The translations under genes were made by a program, and so were the position numbers. A stretch of DNA of 64,000 nucleotides from Agromyces aureus (GTDB taxonomy: Bacteria > Actinomycetota > Actinomycetes > Actinomycetales > Microbacteriaceae), in the NCBI RefSeq assembly GCF_001660485.1, contig NZ_CP013979.1, positions 2,914,001 through 2,978,000 on the forward strand, read 5' to 3'. The notes beneath the pieces are model-generated. The model was not told where the DNA came from and ran no database searches. It saw only the letters and a list, made by a program, of their open reading frames with translations. Below, piece by piece: positions 1-9,700 of this stretch (the stretch's first letter is position 1; the number at the start of each line of letters is the position of its first letter).

Positions 1-1
1 G

Positions 2-1000
2 GAGACGATCTTCCTCGAGATCGACACTGCCGACGGGCTCACGGGTGTCGGGTACTCCTACACGATCGGAACAGGTGGTCGCGCAGTCCTCTCGATGCTG
101 CGCGACCACCTGGTCCCGCTCCTGCCTGGCCTCGACAGCCGAAACGTCGAAGGCATCTGGGTCGAGCTCTTCCGCTCGACCCGGGCCACGACGGTGGGCG
201 CGATCACCTCGCTCGCGCTCGCCGCCGTCGACACGGCCCTCTGGGACCTCCGATCCCGACGGGCAGGCGAACCCCTCTGGCAGATCGCCGGAGGCCATCG
301 GCAGCGTGTTCCCCTCTACGACACCGAGGGCGGCTGGTTGCACCTGCCGACCGAGGACCTCGTCGAGGGCGCGCTCGCCTCGCAGGCGAAGGGCCTGCGC
401 GGCGTCAAGCTCAAGGTCGGCAAGCCGGCCGTTCGCGAAGATCGCGAGCGCCTGCTCGCGGTGCGCGAGGCGGTCGGCGACGACCTCCACATCATGGTCG
501 ACGCCAACCAGTCGATGACGGCGGCCGAGGCGATCCGCCGCGCTGCGGCGTTCGAGGACGCCGACCTCTACTGGTTCGAGGAACCGCTTCCGGCCGACGA
601 CGTGAGCGGACATTCCCGTCTCGCCTCGTCGACGAGCATCCCCATCGCGGTGGGCGAGTCCATGTACTCGATCGGGCAGTTCCGCGACTACCTGCACCGC
701 GGTGCCGCCGGCATCGTGCAGGTGGATGTCGCCCGCATCGGCGGCGTGACCCCCTGGCTCAAGGTCGCGCACCTCGCCGAGGCGTACAACGTGGCCGTAT
801 GCCCGCACTTTCTGATGGAACTGCACGTGAGCCTCGTGGCCGCGGTGCCGAACGGCGCATACGTCGAGCACATCCCCCAGCTCCGCGGCATCACGAAGAC
901 CGTGCTCGTCGTCGACGACGGCTGGGCGGTCGCGCCGTCGTCGCCGGGCCTCGGCATCGAATGGGATGCCGACGAGATCGACCGGAGGCGAGTCGCATGA
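2..1000 (+). CDS. Enolase-superfamily sugar-acid dehydratase/racemase, 5'-truncated by window edge
   Basis: The frame is already open at base 2 and ends in TGA, so the N-terminal capping domain is partly missing. The barrel shows the mandelate-racemase-subgroup residues in order: KLKVGK (K-x-K base), VDANQ, FEEP and GES metal ligands, then an Asp in QVDVARIGG and a His in CPHF forming the Asp-His dyad. Members remove an alpha-proton from a sugar acid, usually dehydrating it to a 2-keto-3-deoxy acid. The stop overlaps the start of the first permease (ATGA), so enzyme and transporter are one operon. The exact substrate cannot be read from sequence; the neighbouring L-fuconate dehydratase suggests a related aldonic acid. 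Confidence 0.85.
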   Translation, partial: ETIFLEIDTADGLTGVGYSYTIGTGGRAVLSMLRDHLVPLLPGLDSRNVEGIWVELFRSTRATTVGAITSLALAAVDTALWDLRSRRAGEPLWQIAGGHRQRVPLYDTEGGWLHLPTEDLVEGALASQAKGLRGVKLKVGKPAVREDRERLLAVREAVGDDLHIMVDANQSMTAAEAIRRAAAFEDADLYWFEEPLPADDVSGHSRLASSTSIPIAVGESMYSIGQFRDYLHRGAAGIVQVDVARIGGVTPWLKVAHLAEAYNVAVCPHFLMELHVSLVAAVPNGAYVEHIPQLRGITKTVLVVDDGWAVAPSSPGLGIEWDADEIDRRRVA

Positions 1001-2070
1001 GCCGTGGATCCGTTCGTGCGACCAGCCTGATCAGCGACAACCGCGTCGGGCTCCTCCTGCTCATCGTCGTGCTCGTGGCCCTCATCGGCAGCCTCAAGCC
1101 CATGTTCTTCTCGCCCGCCTTCGTGATCGGCCCGATGCTCACGAGCATCGCCATCTTCACGGTCGTCGGGCTCGCGCAGATGGTCGTGCTCTCGGTCGGC
1201 CAGATGAACCTCGCCGTCGGCGGCATGGCCGCGATCGGCGCGATGGGCTCGGCGATGATCTTCCAGGCGTTCGACGTCCCGCTCATCGTCGGCATCCTCG
1301 TGGGCCTCGCATTCGGCGGCGCCGTCGGGGCGCTCTGCGGCGTGCTGATCGCCTACGCGGGGGTCAACTCCTTCGTGGTGACCCTGGCCATGAGCTTCGC
1401 GCTCCTCGGCCTCGTCCCCGCCGTCTACTCATGGGTGAGCACGGGCAACGCGATCACCGTGCAGACGCCGGGTCTCGCCGAGCTCGGCCGCTCGAAGCTC
1501 TCCGACCTCTGCCTCGGCGACGTGTGCGGGCCAGACGGCATTCCGCTCATCCTCTTCGTCGCCCTCGCGGCGATGATCGTGATCGGGCTCCTCTTCGCCA
1601 GGTCGCGCGTCGGCCGCGAGATCCTCCTGACGGGATCGAACGACCGAGCCGCGCTGCTCTCCGCGATCCCGGTGCCACGTCGCATCATCACCGTGCACAC
1701 CCTCTCGGGCGCGCTCGCGGCACTCGCGGGGTTCATGCTCGGAGCCAGCACCGGGTCGTTCACCCCCGGCATCGGCCAGGAGTTCATGCTGCAGTCCTTC
1801 CTCGGCCCGATCCTCGGCGGCACGCTGCTCGCCGGAGGGTATGTCTCGGTGATCGGCACCTTCCTCGGCATCACGCTCACGGTCGTGATCCGCCAGGGCC
1901 TCCTGCTGTTCGGCGTCGGCATCGAGGGGCTCAACATCCTGCTCGGCACGATCCTGCTCATCGCCCTCTCGGCCGACCGCATCCGCTCGGTGACGGGCGC
2001 CCGCTCCCGACTGCGCTCCGCGAGAGCGGATACGACGGTCAAGACCGAAGAGAAGGCGGTGGTGTCATGA
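997..2070 (+). CDS. Ribose-type ABC sugar transporter permease 1
   Basis: A 357-residue hydrophobic protein of the RbsC/BPD_transp_2 family, which forms half of the membrane channel of CUT2-type sugar importers. The central stretch GLAQMVVLSVGQMNLAVGG is the family's characteristic segment, and about eight to ten membrane helices are visible. The ATG at 997 overlaps the upstream stop by four bases. The longer frame beginning near 799 is only read-through of the enzyme gene. It overlaps the second permease (2067), so the two are translationally coupled and probably form a heterodimer. No periplasmic-type binding protein is in the window; it should lie upstream. Confidence 0.9.
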   Translation: MSRGSVRATSLISDNRVGLLLLIVVLVALIGSLKPMFFSPAFVIGPMLTSIAIFTVVGLAQMVVLSVGQMNLAVGGMAAIGAMGSAMIFQAFDVPLIVGILVGLAFGGAVGALCGVLIAYAGVNSFVVTLAMSFALLGLVPAVYSWVSTGNAITVQTPGLAELGRSKLSDLCLGDVCGPDGIPLILFVALAAMIVIGLLFARSRVGREILLTGSNDRAALLSAIPVPRRIITVHTLSGALAALAGFMLGASTGSFTPGIGQEFMLQSFLGPILGGTLLAGGYVSVIGTFLGITLTVVIRQGLLLFGVGIEGLNILLGTILLIALSADRIRSVTGARSRLRSARADTTVKTEEKAVVS

Positions 2071-3101
2071 GCGCGCGCTTCGCACGACTGCTCCGAGACC
2101 AGAACACGATCCTCGCCGCCGTGATCCTCGCCGGCGTCATCATCCTGACGATCAGCTCGAGCGGCGGATTCCTCTCCCCGATCTCGCTCGAGACCTTCTT
2201 CCAGTTCCTCGCCATCCCGATCGTCATCGGCCTCGCACAGATGGCCGCCCTCGCGGTCGGCCAGATGAATCTCGCCGTCGGAGCGATCGGCGGGTTCGCC
2301 GCATGCTCGGCGGCGGTGCTCATCGCCGACTTCGGGGTGCCGGCCTGGCTCGGCGGCATCATCGCGATCCTGATCGGCCTCGCCGCCGGCGTGCTCAACG
2401 GACTCATCGTGGTGCTGACCCAGATCAACGGCTTCATCGTGACGCTCGCGACCATGACGATCCTCTCCGGTGCGCAGTACGCGATCGTCGGCACCCGCAC
2501 CATCACCTCGGCCTCCTGGCCCGAGATCGCGGCGATCGGCAGTGCGAGGCCGCTCGGCGTTCCGCTCATCTTCTGGATCGCCGTCGTCATCGCCGGCCTG
2601 CTCGCGATCGGCTACCGGCAGACGCTGATCGCCAGGAACATGCTCGCCAGCGGCGGCAATCCCCTCGCGGCGACCCTCTCGGGCATCTCGAACAACCGCA
2701 GCCTCGTGACCGCGCACGGCCTCTCCGGCCTCCTCTGCGGCGTCGCCGCGTTCCTCGTGCTCGCGTCGTTGCCCGGCGCCAACAAGAGCATCGGCGAGGA
2801 CTGGCTCCTGTCGAGCTTCGCCGCCCCGATCATCGGCGGCGTCTCCCTCACGGGCGGCACGGTCGCCGTGCTGGGAACCGTGCTCGCGGCGACGATCGTC
2901 CGACTGGTCGACAGCGCACGAGCGCAGTTCCAGCTGGAGCCCAGCTGGGTGAACTTCGTCATCGGCGCGGTCGTGCTCGGCACGGTCGCCCTCGACCGTG
3001 TTCGCACCCGTCGCCCGGCGACTCGCCGGAGCCGCCCGACCCCGCCCGATGCGCCGCCGACTGCGGCGGCGCGGGCCATCGATCCTGGAGCACCGGCATG
3101 A
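2067..3101 (+). CDS. Ribose-type ABC sugar transporter permease 2
   Basis: A 344-residue RbsC-type permease, paralogous to the preceding one and sharing the segment GLAQMAALAVGQMNLAVGA. The start ATG at 2067 sits in an ATGA overlap with permease 1, and its stop overlaps the ATPase start (3098) the same way. The last 30 residues are Arg/Pro/Ala-rich and cytoplasmic. It supplies the second half of the channel. The strict four-base overlaps across the set indicate one transcript with coupled translation. Confidence 0.9.
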   Translation: MSARFARLLRDQNTILAAVILAGVIILTISSSGGFLSPISLETFFQFLAIPIVIGLAQMAALAVGQMNLAVGAIGGFAACSAAVLIADFGVPAWLGGIIAILIGLAAGVLNGLIVVLTQINGFIVTLATMTILSGAQYAIVGTRTITSASWPEIAAIGSARPLGVPLIFWIAVVIAGLLAIGYRQTLIARNMLASGGNPLAATLSGISNNRSLVTAHGLSGLLCGVAAFLVLASLPGANKSIGEDWLLSSFAAPIIGGVSLTGGTVAVLGTVLAATIVRLVDSARAQFQLEPSWVNFVIGAVVLGTVALDRVRTRRPATRRSRPTPPDAPPTAAARAIDPGAPA

Positions 3102-4633
3102 CCGACACCGCCTATGCGCTCGAAGTGCGCGGCATCACGAAGACCTTCCCCGGTGTGCGCGCGCTCGACGAGGTCAACCTCCGACTGAAGCCGGGCGAGG
3201 TCCATGCCCTGCTCGGCGAGAACGGCGCGGGCAAGTCGACGCTCATCAAGATCATCACGGGCATCCAGCCGCCGGACTCCGGCCTGCTCCTTGTCAACGG
3301 TGCCGAGCAGTCCTTCCGCTCCGCGCACGAGGCGACCCGCGCCGGCATCGGCGTGGTGCACCAGGAGCGCAACGTGATCACCGACTTCACGGTCGCCGAG
3401 AACATCGTGCTCGGAAACACGCCCGTTCGGGGCGGACGCGTCCAGTGGCGCGAGGTCCGCGAGGGGGCGAAGCGCGTACTCGACCTGCTCGACTTCCCGA
3501 TCGACCCGGCGACGCCGACGAGCCTGCTCTCGCCGGCGCAGACGCAGCTCGTCGAGATCGCCCGCGGTCTCTACACCGAGAGCGCGGTGCTGCTCCTCGA
3601 CGAACCGACGGCCTCGATCAGCGAGACCGAGTCGAAGCTGTTGTTCGACGTCGTGCACCGCCTCTCCGCCCAGGGTCGCGCGATCCTCTTCGTCAGCCAC
3701 AAGCTCGAAGAGGTGTTCGCGCACTGCGACACCGTCACGGTCTTCCGTGACGGACGCTCGGTGGCCGAGTCGGAGCCGCTCTCGAACTACTCCAAGGACA
3801 CGGTCGTCGACCTGCTGGTGGGCCGAACGCTGGCCAAGCTCGAGGTCCCTGACCGATCGCCGTCCGAGCTCGGAACGCCGGCGCTCGAGCTGCGCGAGGT
3901 GTCGACCCTCGGCGGACACCGCGACGTGTCGTTCGCCGTGCATCCCGGTCAGATCGTCGGCATGTACGGGCTCGTCGGCGCCGGCCGCTCCGAGCTCGCG
4001 AAAGCCGTCCTCGGGCTGGACCGCATCACCGAGGGAGAGGTCCGCGTCAACGGCGCGATCGCGCAGATCCGGTCCGTCGGCGACGCGCTCGCACGCTACG
4101 GCATCGGCTACGTGACCGAGGATCGCAAAGCCGAGGGCCTCTTCCTCGACCAGACGGTCGCCCGCAACCTGACGGTCACGGTGCTGAAGCGCCTGTCGAA
4201 TGCGTTCGGCTTCGTGCGCGAGCGCGCTGCGAAGGCGACCGCCGACGAGTACATCGCGTCGCTCGACGTGAAGGTGTCCAACCGCGACCAGCTCGTCGGC
4301 CAACTCTCGGGCGGCAACCAGCAGAAGGTCTCGCTCGGCAAGTGGCTCGCTGCGAACACCGACATCCTGATCATCGACGAACCGACCGTCGGCATCGACG
4401 TGCGCACGAAGGGCGCCTTCTACAAGCTCATCTGGGAGCTCGCGGAGCAGGGCAAGGCCGTGCTCGTGATCTCGAGCGACCTGGCCGAGATGGTGACGCT
4501 CGTCGACCGCATCGTGGTCATGCAGGATTTCGAGGTGACGGGCAGCGTCGCGAACACGCACGACTACGATGAGATGAGCAAATCGGTCATCCGCCTCATC
4601 CATGAGGAACGGATCGACGTGGTGGAGGGTTGA
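3098..4633 (+). CDS. Sugar ABC transporter ATP-binding protein with two nucleotide-binding domains (RbsA-like)
   Basis: 511 residues carrying two ABC cassettes in tandem, as in RbsA/MglA. Domain 1 has Walker A GENGAGKST, a divergent signature (LSPAQTQLVE) and Walker B LLLDEPTAS. Domain 2 has the degenerate Walker A GLVGAGRSE usual for the second half of CUT2 ATPases, a proper signature LSGGNQQKVS and Walker B ILIIDEPTVG. It energises the two upstream permeases. The start overlaps the previous stop (ATGA) and the end overlaps the GntR gene (TGATG). Transport of a monosaccharide or sugar acid is inferred from family and context. Confidence 0.93.
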   Translation: MTDTAYALEVRGITKTFPGVRALDEVNLRLKPGEVHALLGENGAGKSTLIKIITGIQPPDSGLLLVNGAEQSFRSAHEATRAGIGVVHQERNVITDFTVAENIVLGNTPVRGGRVQWREVREGAKRVLDLLDFPIDPATPTSLLSPAQTQLVEIARGLYTESAVLLLDEPTASISETESKLLFDVVHRLSAQGRAILFVSHKLEEVFAHCDTVTVFRDGRSVAESEPLSNYSKDTVVDLLVGRTLAKLEVPDRSPSELGTPALELREVSTLGGHRDVSFAVHPGQIVGMYGLVGAGRSELAKAVLGLDRITEGEVRVNGAIAQIRSVGDALARYGIGYVTEDRKAEGLFLDQTVARNLTVTVLKRLSNAFGFVRERAAKATADEYIASLDVKVSNRDQLVGQLSGGNQQKVSLGKWLAANTDILIIDEPTVGIDVRTKGAFYKLIWELAEQGKAVLVISSDLAEMVTLVDRIVVMQDFEVTGSVANTHDYDEMSKSVIRLIHEERIDVVEG

Positions 4634-5409
4634 TGCACGTCGAACTGCACTCCGAGGCCCACCCGGCCCCGACCCGCATCTCCCGGTCGGTCCTCTCCGA
4701 CGAGACGTACAGCGTGATCCGGGACATGGTGCTCGAGCATCGCATCGCTCCCGGCAACCGCGTGAACATCGACTCGCTCTCCGCCGACCTCGGCGTCTCC
4801 CCCACACCCGTTCGCGAGGCGCTCGCACGACTCGAGTCCGACGGCCTCGTCGTGAAGGTGCCCCTTCGCGGATACTCCACGACGCCGCTGCTGAGCGTCA
4901 GGGAGTTCGTCGAGCTCACGCAGTTCCGCGTGCTCATCGAGCAGTGGACGGCGTCCCAGGCATCCCGGTCGGTCGATCCGAACGTGGCGAGGTCGCTGCG
5001 AGCCGAGATCGAGATCGGCCGGCAGACGACCGGTTCGCGCGAGGGTGGTTCGGAGGCGTTCCGGGCGCTGACCGATCACGATGCGAGGTTCCACGCACTG
5101 ATCGCCACGACCGCCGGGAACGAGCTCATCGCGCAGTCGTTCGAGCGCACGCATTTCCACCTGCACTTCCTGCGGCTCTACCTCGCGTCGCATTCGGCCG
5201 ATCATCCAGACCACGCCAAGCTGCGCGAGGTGCTCGAGGAATACGACCGTTCGGGTCAGGTGTCCCGCACGATCGACAACCACTCGGCCATCGCCGATGC
5301 GATCATCGCGGGCGACGCCGACGAGGCGTCCACCCTCATGCGCGACCACATCGAGCTCTCCCGGGTGCGCTTCCTCCCGGTGGTCGAACTGCTCTCGACA
5401 CTCGGCTGA
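4633..5409 (+). CDS. GntR family (FCD/FadR subfamily) transcriptional regulator
   Basis: 258 residues. The N-terminal winged helix (about residues 20-85) contains LSADLGVSPTPVREALARLE, typical of GntR regulators. The C-terminal all-helical FCD domain has the metal-type residues D-H-x-x-F-H (DHDARFHALI) and a late N-H-S-A. Such proteins sense small carboxylic acids and repress uptake and catabolic genes. The ATG at 4633 overlaps the ATPase stop, so it is the last gene of the transport operon and likely regulates the operon and the facing fuconate dehydratase/hydrolase pair. Confidence 0.9.
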   Translation: MHVELHSEAHPAPTRISRSVLSDETYSVIRDMVLEHRIAPGNRVNIDSLSADLGVSPTPVREALARLESDGLVVKVPLRGYSTTPLLSVREFVELTQFRVLIEQWTASQASRSVDPNVARSLRAEIEIGRQTTGSREGGSEAFRALTDHDARFHALIATTAGNELIAQSFERTHFHLHFLRLYLASHSADHPDHAKLREVLEEYDRSGQVSRTIDNHSAIADAIIAGDADEASTLMRDHIELSRVRFLPVVELLSTLG

Positions 5410-5487
5410 GGCCCGCATCCCGAGTCCCGCACGCATGCTGCTCGGCATCGGCCGCCCGAGTCCGGGTTCGGCCGACGCCGTCGCGCC

Positions 5488-6810
5488 TCAGCCGACCTCG
5501 GCCTCGACTCGGGCCTCGCCTTCGGCGCTCCGGGCTTTCCAGCTGAACTCGGCGACGGATGCCGCGAGCATCTCGGTTCCGGCCCCGGGCGCATGGGGTG
5601 CCTGGTACCGCCCGTTCTCGACGACCGTGGGGGTGACGAAATGCTCGTGCAGGTGATCGACGAACTCGATCATGCGACCGTCCATGGAGCCCGAGACGGC
5701 CGCGTAGTCGAACATCGAGAGATGCTGCACCGCCTCGCAGAGGCCCACCCCGCCGGCATGCGGGCAGACCGGGACGCCGAACTTCGCCGCGAGGAGCAGG
5801 TTGGCGACGTTCTCGTTCACGCCGCCGACGCGCGTCGCGTCGATCTGCATGACGTCCATGCCACCGGCCTGGAGCAGCTGTTTGAAGACCACGCGGTTCT
5901 GCACGTGCTCGCCGGTCGCGACGCGGATCGGGGCGACGCCGCGGGCGATCGCCGCGTGCCCGAGGATGTCGTCGGGGCTCGTCGGCTCCTCGATCCACGC
6001 CACGTCGAACTCGGCCAGGGCGTTCACCCACGCGATCGCCTCTGCGACATCCCACCGCTGGTTGGCGTCGATCGCGATCGGGAAGCCCGGGCCGACCGCG
6101 GAGCGTGCGATCGCGAGGCGGCGCCGATCGTCGGCGAGGTCGCCCCCGACCTTGAGCTTGATCTGCGGGAACCCGTCGGCGACCGCCTCGCGGCAGAGCC
6201 GCTCGAGCTTCTCGTCGGAGTATCCGAGCCACCCCGGACTGGTCGTGTACGCCGGGTACCCCAGCGAGGTCAGTCGAGCGATGCGCTCGGCTCGCCCCGG
6301 CTCCGCCGCGCGGAGGATCTCGAGCGCCTCGTCGGGCGTCAGCGCATCGGTCAGGTACCGGAAGTCGACCAACGAGACGAGCTCCTCGGGGCTGAGGCCC
6401 GCCAGGTGGAGCCAGAGCGGTTGACCGGCCCGCTTCGCGCGCAGGTCCCAGAGCGCGTTCACGACGGCGCCGATGGCCATGTGCATCACGCCCTTCTCGG
6501 GCCCGAGCCAGCGCAGCTGCGAGTCGTGGAGGAGGAGTCGAGAGGTCGCGCCCATGTCGCCGAGGAGCGTTTCGACGTCGCGACCCACGAGGTGTCCGCG
6601 CAGCGCGTCGAGCGCCGAGACCTGCACGTCGTTGCCGCGGCCGATCGTGAAGACGAACGCGTGCCCCTCGAGGCCGTCGGCGGCATCGGTGCGGATCACG
6701 ACGTATGCGGCCGAGTAGTCGGGGTCGGGGTTCATCGCATCGGATCCGTCGAGCGCGAGCGAGGTCGGGAAGCGGATGTCGTGCGTTTCGACGGCGACGA
6801 TTGCGGTCAT
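5488..6810 (-). CDS. fucD: L-fuconate dehydratase
   Basis: A 440-residue enolase-superfamily enzyme closely resembling the L-fuconate dehydratase/ENOSF1 group: long for the superfamily, with [21 protein letters not shown] (K-x-K), [32 protein letters not shown], an Asp in [14 protein letters not shown] and a His in [12 protein letters not shown]. It converts L-fuconate to 2-keto-3-deoxy-L-fuconate. The ATG at 6810 is preferred over the open frame from 6843 because AAAGGACCCC precedes it as a ribosome-binding site. It is convergent with the GntR gene and divergent from the FAH-family hydrolase. Confidence 0.88.
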   Translation of the reverse strand: MTAIVAVETHDIRFPTSLALDGSDAMNPDPDYSAAYVVIRTDAADGLEGHAFVFTIGRGNDVQVSALDALRGHLVGRDVETLLGDMGATSRLLLHDSQLRWLGPEKGVMHMAIGAVVNALWDLRAKRAGQPLWLHLAGLSPEELVSLVDFRYLTDALTPDEALEILRAAEPGRAERIARLTSLGYPAYTTSPGWLGYSDEKLERLCREAVADGFPQIKLKVGGDLADDRRRLAIARSAVGPGFPIAIDANQRWDVAEAIAWVNALAEFDVAWIEEPTSPDDILGHAAIARGVAPIRVATGEHVQNRVVFKQLLQAGGMDVMQIDATRVGGVNENVANLLLAAKFGVPVCPHAGGVGLCEAVQHLSMFDYAAVSGSMDGRMIEFVDHLHEHFVTPTVVENGRYQAPHAPGAGTEMLAASVAEFSWKARSAEGEARVEAEVG

Positions 6811-7020
6811 GGGGTCCTTTCGTGACAAGTTAATCCTAAACATCGGATGTATATCGTGTCAATCTGACGCGTTCGGTGCGATTTCGGCGATGTACGGCGC
6901 TAGACATCGGAACTGCGCGCGGATGCTTCAAGAATCCCCGTCGACATCGTGTCGTTTGCCTGATCCGATCTTGTACGTTGTGCACAGCAAACAGCCGAAG
7001 CCCGCGGATAGTCTGGACAG
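6811..7020. promoter_or_regulatory. Divergent control region of the fuconate catabolic genes
   Basis: 210 bp, clearly richer in A/T than the flanking genes. It holds an interrupted palindrome ACATC-G-GATGT (6840-6850) about 30 bp before the fuconate dehydratase start, an ACATCGG copy near 6904 and a perfect TGTGCACA (6979-6986). A TAGTCT hexamer (7009-7014) lies 6 nt before the hydrolase start. Binding by the GntR regulator at 4633 is a hypothesis; which palindrome it uses cannot be decided by eye. Confidence 0.5.
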
Positions 7021-7977
7021 GTGAGATTTGCGCACCTCAGAGTCGAAGGCCAGACGACCCCCCGACTCGCGGTGGTGGAGGGCGAGTCCGCGATCTTCCT
7101 CGACGAGGTCATGAGGCGCGCCCCTCGCGACCTGCAGGACCTCATCGAACAGGGCCCTGAGGGCCTCGCCCGCGTGCGTGCCGCGGTCGGCGCCGCCGAG
7201 CCGCCGAGCCGCGCCGAGCCTGCCGCCGAGACCGAGGCGACGACCGGAGCCGACACGGTCGTCGACGCGGTCGCCGACGGTCCAGGCGCCCTGCCGCGGC
7301 ATCCGGTCGCCGACCTGCGCCACTCCTCGGCCGTGCTCCGGCCCGCGCAGGTGATCGCCATCGGCGCGAACTACGCCGCCCACGCCTCGGAGCTGAAGCT
7401 CCGATCCGAGACCGCGATGACGATCTTCTCGCTGTGGCCGAACTCGCTGACCGCGCACGGCGCGACGACCACCTGGCCGGCCGACCTGACCGACCAGGTC
7501 GACTACGAGGCCGAACTCGGGGTGATCATCGGTCGCTCCGCGCGCGGCGTGCACGCGCGCGACGCCCTCGACTACGTCTGGGGCTACACCGTGGTCAACG
7601 ACATCACGGCCCGCGACATCCAGTTCAGCGAGGCCCAGTGGTCGCGCTGCAAGTCGTTCGACGGCTTCACCCCGACCGGACCGGTCGTCGTGACCGCCGA
7701 CGAGATCCCCGACCCGCAGAACCTGTGGCTGACGACGAACCTCGACGGCAGCATCATGCAGGACGCCTCGACGGCCGAGATGGTGCGCAGCGTCGCCGAG
7801 ATCATCTCGCTGCTCTCGCGCTCGGCGACCATTCCGCCCGGCACGCTCATCTCCACCGGCAGCCCCGGCGGGGCCGGCTATTCGCGCAAGCCGCCGGTGT
7901 TCCTGCGCGACGGATCGACCGTCACGGTGAGCGTCGAGGGCATCGGCTCGCTCACGACCCACTGCCGCGTCATCTGA
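7021..7977 (+). CDS. Fumarylacetoacetate hydrolase family protein, probable 2,4-diketo-3-deoxy-L-fuconate hydrolase
   Basis: 318 residues with a GTG start and no Shine-Dalgarno; TAGTCT ends 6 nt before it, so the transcript is probably leaderless. The C-terminal FAH domain has IGANYAAHASE, DYEAELGVIIGR (E-x-E metal ligands), VNDITARDIQ (Asp ligand), KSFDGFTPTGP and STGSPGGAGYSRKPP. FAH enzymes hydrolyse C-C bonds of diketo acids. Next to L-fuconate dehydratase, the expected reaction is cleavage of 2,4-diketo-3-deoxy-L-fuconate to pyruvate and lactate. The intervening dehydrogenase is not in the window. Another acylpyruvate substrate remains possible. Confidence 0.85.
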   Translation: MRFAHLRVEGQTTPRLAVVEGESAIFLDEVMRRAPRDLQDLIEQGPEGLARVRAAVGAAEPPSRAEPAAETEATTGADTVVDAVADGPGALPRHPVADLRHSSAVLRPAQVIAIGANYAAHASELKLRSETAMTIFSLWPNSLTAHGATTTWPADLTDQVDYEAELGVIIGRSARGVHARDALDYVWGYTVVNDITARDIQFSEAQWSRCKSFDGFTPTGPVVVTADEIPDPQNLWLTTNLDGSIMQDASTAEMVRSVAEIISLLSRSATIPPGTLISTGSPGGAGYSRKPPVFLRDGSTVTVSVEGIGSLTTHCRVI

Positions 7978-8079
7978 GCTCGCGACATCCGACATCCCGA
8001 CGTCCGACCTCGTGTCGGCGGGGAATGGCCGAGCGGATGCCGCAGCGAACCGACCGGGTTCGCCGCGACCTTCGTCGAC

Positions 8080-9546
8080 TCACTCCGAGGGTTCGCCCTG
8101 CAGCTCGATCACCGGAATCGCCTGCGTGATCGGGCCGATGCCCGACAGCTTCTCGGGCACGAGCTGCGCCACGACCGCCTCGCGCGTCATGAGCCCGGCC
8201 TCGACGACGAGGTCGGCGACCGGTCGCCCGGTCACGAGCGCGAGCTTCGCCAGTGCGGATGCCTCGCCGTAGCCGATGAACGGGATGAGCGCGGTGATGA
8301 CGCCCACGCTCGACGCGACCATGCCGGCGAGGCGTTCGGTGTTGGCCGTGATGCCGTCGACGCAGTTGACGCGGAGGGTCCAGCAGGCCTGGCGCATCCA
8401 CGTGATCGACTGCAGCAGCGAGTGGGCGATGACCGGCTCGAAGGCGTTCAACTGCAGCTGCCCGCTCTCGGCGGCCATGGTCACGGTGAGGTCGGCGCCC
8501 GCGATCGCATAGGCGACCTGGCTCACGGCCTCGGGGATCACGGGGTTGACCTTGCCGGGCATGATCGAGGAGCCGGCCTGCTTGGGCGGCAGGTTAATCT
8601 CGCCGAAGCCGGCCTGCGGGCCCGACGAGAGCAGTCGCAGGTCGTTGCAGATCTTCGAGAGCTTGATCGCGCTGCGCTTCAGCGCGCTCGAGAAGGTCAT
8701 GAAGACCCCGGTGTCGCTCGTGGCCTCGATGAGGTCGGGCGCGGTGACGAGTTGATGCCCCGTGATGGTGCTGAGGTGGGCGACCGCGCGCGCGGCGTAG
8801 CCGGGATCCGCGGTGATGCCGGTTCCGATGGCGGTCGCGCCGAGGTTCACCTCGCCGAGGAGCTTGATCGTCTCGCGGAGGCGTTCGAGGTCTTCGCCGA
8901 GCGTCGTCGCGAACCCGTGGAACTCCTGGCCGAGCGTCATGGGCACGGCATCCTGCAACTGGGTGCGCCCGACCTTGAGGATCTCGTGGAACTCGCGCCC
9001 CTTGGCGCTGAACGAACGACGCAGCAGCTCGAGTTCGTCGAGCATGGTCGTGAGCGAGTACGTCATCGCGACCTTGAGCGCGGTCGGGTAGGTGTCGTTC
9101 GTCGACTGGCTGCGGTTCACGTCGTCGATGGGGTGCAGGATGTCGTAGCGCCCCTTGGCGTACCCCGCGAGTTCGAGCGCGACGTTCGCGATGACCTCGT
9201 TCGCGTTCATGTTCGTCGACGTGCCGGCGCCGCCCTGGATCACGCCGACCACGAACTGCTCGTGGTACTCGCCGTCGATGATGCGCTGGCAGGCCGCGTC
9301 GATGAACGCGGCCTTCCGGTCGTTCAGCACGCCCACGTCGTGGTTGGCGCGTGCCGCGGCCTGCTTGACCGCGGCGAGCGCGATCACGAGCTCTGGGTAG
9401 ACCGAGATCGGGCGCTTCGAGATCGGGAAGTTCTCGAGAGCGCGGAGCGTGTGCACGCCCCAGTAGGCCGCTGCGGGAACCTCGACCGAGCCGAGCGAGT
9501 CGGTCTCGGTTCGGGTAGCGGTTGGATTGTCTGACGACGTCGTCAC
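8080..9546 (-). CDS. aspA: Aspartate ammonia-lyase
   Basis: 488 residues of the fumarase/aspartase superfamily. It shows VIQGGAGTSTNMNANEV, IDDVNRSQSTNDTYPTA, VGRTQLQDAVPMTLGQE and the catalytic loop signature GSSIMPGKVNPV, with the aspartase-type ATSDTGVFM instead of the fumarase version. It deaminates aspartate to fumarate and ammonia. GTG at 9546 is chosen over GTG at 9552 because a GGAGGT lies five bases before it and would overlap the earlier codon. It stands alone, convergent with the FAH hydrolase. Confidence 0.92.
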   Translation of the reverse strand: MTTSSDNPTATRTETDSLGSVEVPAAAYWGVHTLRALENFPISKRPISVYPELVIALAAVKQAAARANHDVGVLNDRKAAFIDAACQRIIDGEYHEQFVVGVIQGGAGTSTNMNANEVIANVALELAGYAKGRYDILHPIDDVNRSQSTNDTYPTALKVAMTYSLTTMLDELELLRRSFSAKGREFHEILKVGRTQLQDAVPMTLGQEFHGFATTLGEDLERLRETIKLLGEVNLGATAIGTGITADPGYAARAVAHLSTITGHQLVTAPDLIEATSDTGVFMTFSSALKRSAIKLSKICNDLRLLSSGPQAGFGEINLPPKQAGSSIMPGKVNPVIPEAVSQVAYAIAGADLTVTMAAESGQLQLNAFEPVIAHSLLQSITWMRQACWTLRVNCVDGITANTERLAGMVASSVGVITALIPFIGYGEASALAKLALVTGRPVADLVVEAGLMTREAVVAQLVPEKLSGIGPITQAIPVIELQGEPSE

Positions 9547-9640
9547 GAACACCTCCGGGTGGGTACCCTCCGAGCCTACCCGCCGGTCTCCGCCGACTTC
9601 CTGAGTGCGCCGTCGATCCCGATCGATCGTCCGGGCACGC

Positions 9641-9671
9641 CGATCGGCCGGTCGGATCGACCGGCCGATCG
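9641..9671 (-). terminator. Hairpin downstream of the DUF4190 gene
   Basis: A perfect 12-bp stem (CGATCGGCCGGT at 9641-9652 with its complement at 9660-9671) and a 7-nt loop. It lies between the DUF4190 stop and the aspA start, both minus strand, and has no U-tract, as is common in high-GC actinobacteria. Confidence 0.6.
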
Positions 9672-9700
9672 GGCCCGATGCCGCCTGGCGACCGCGTTGC

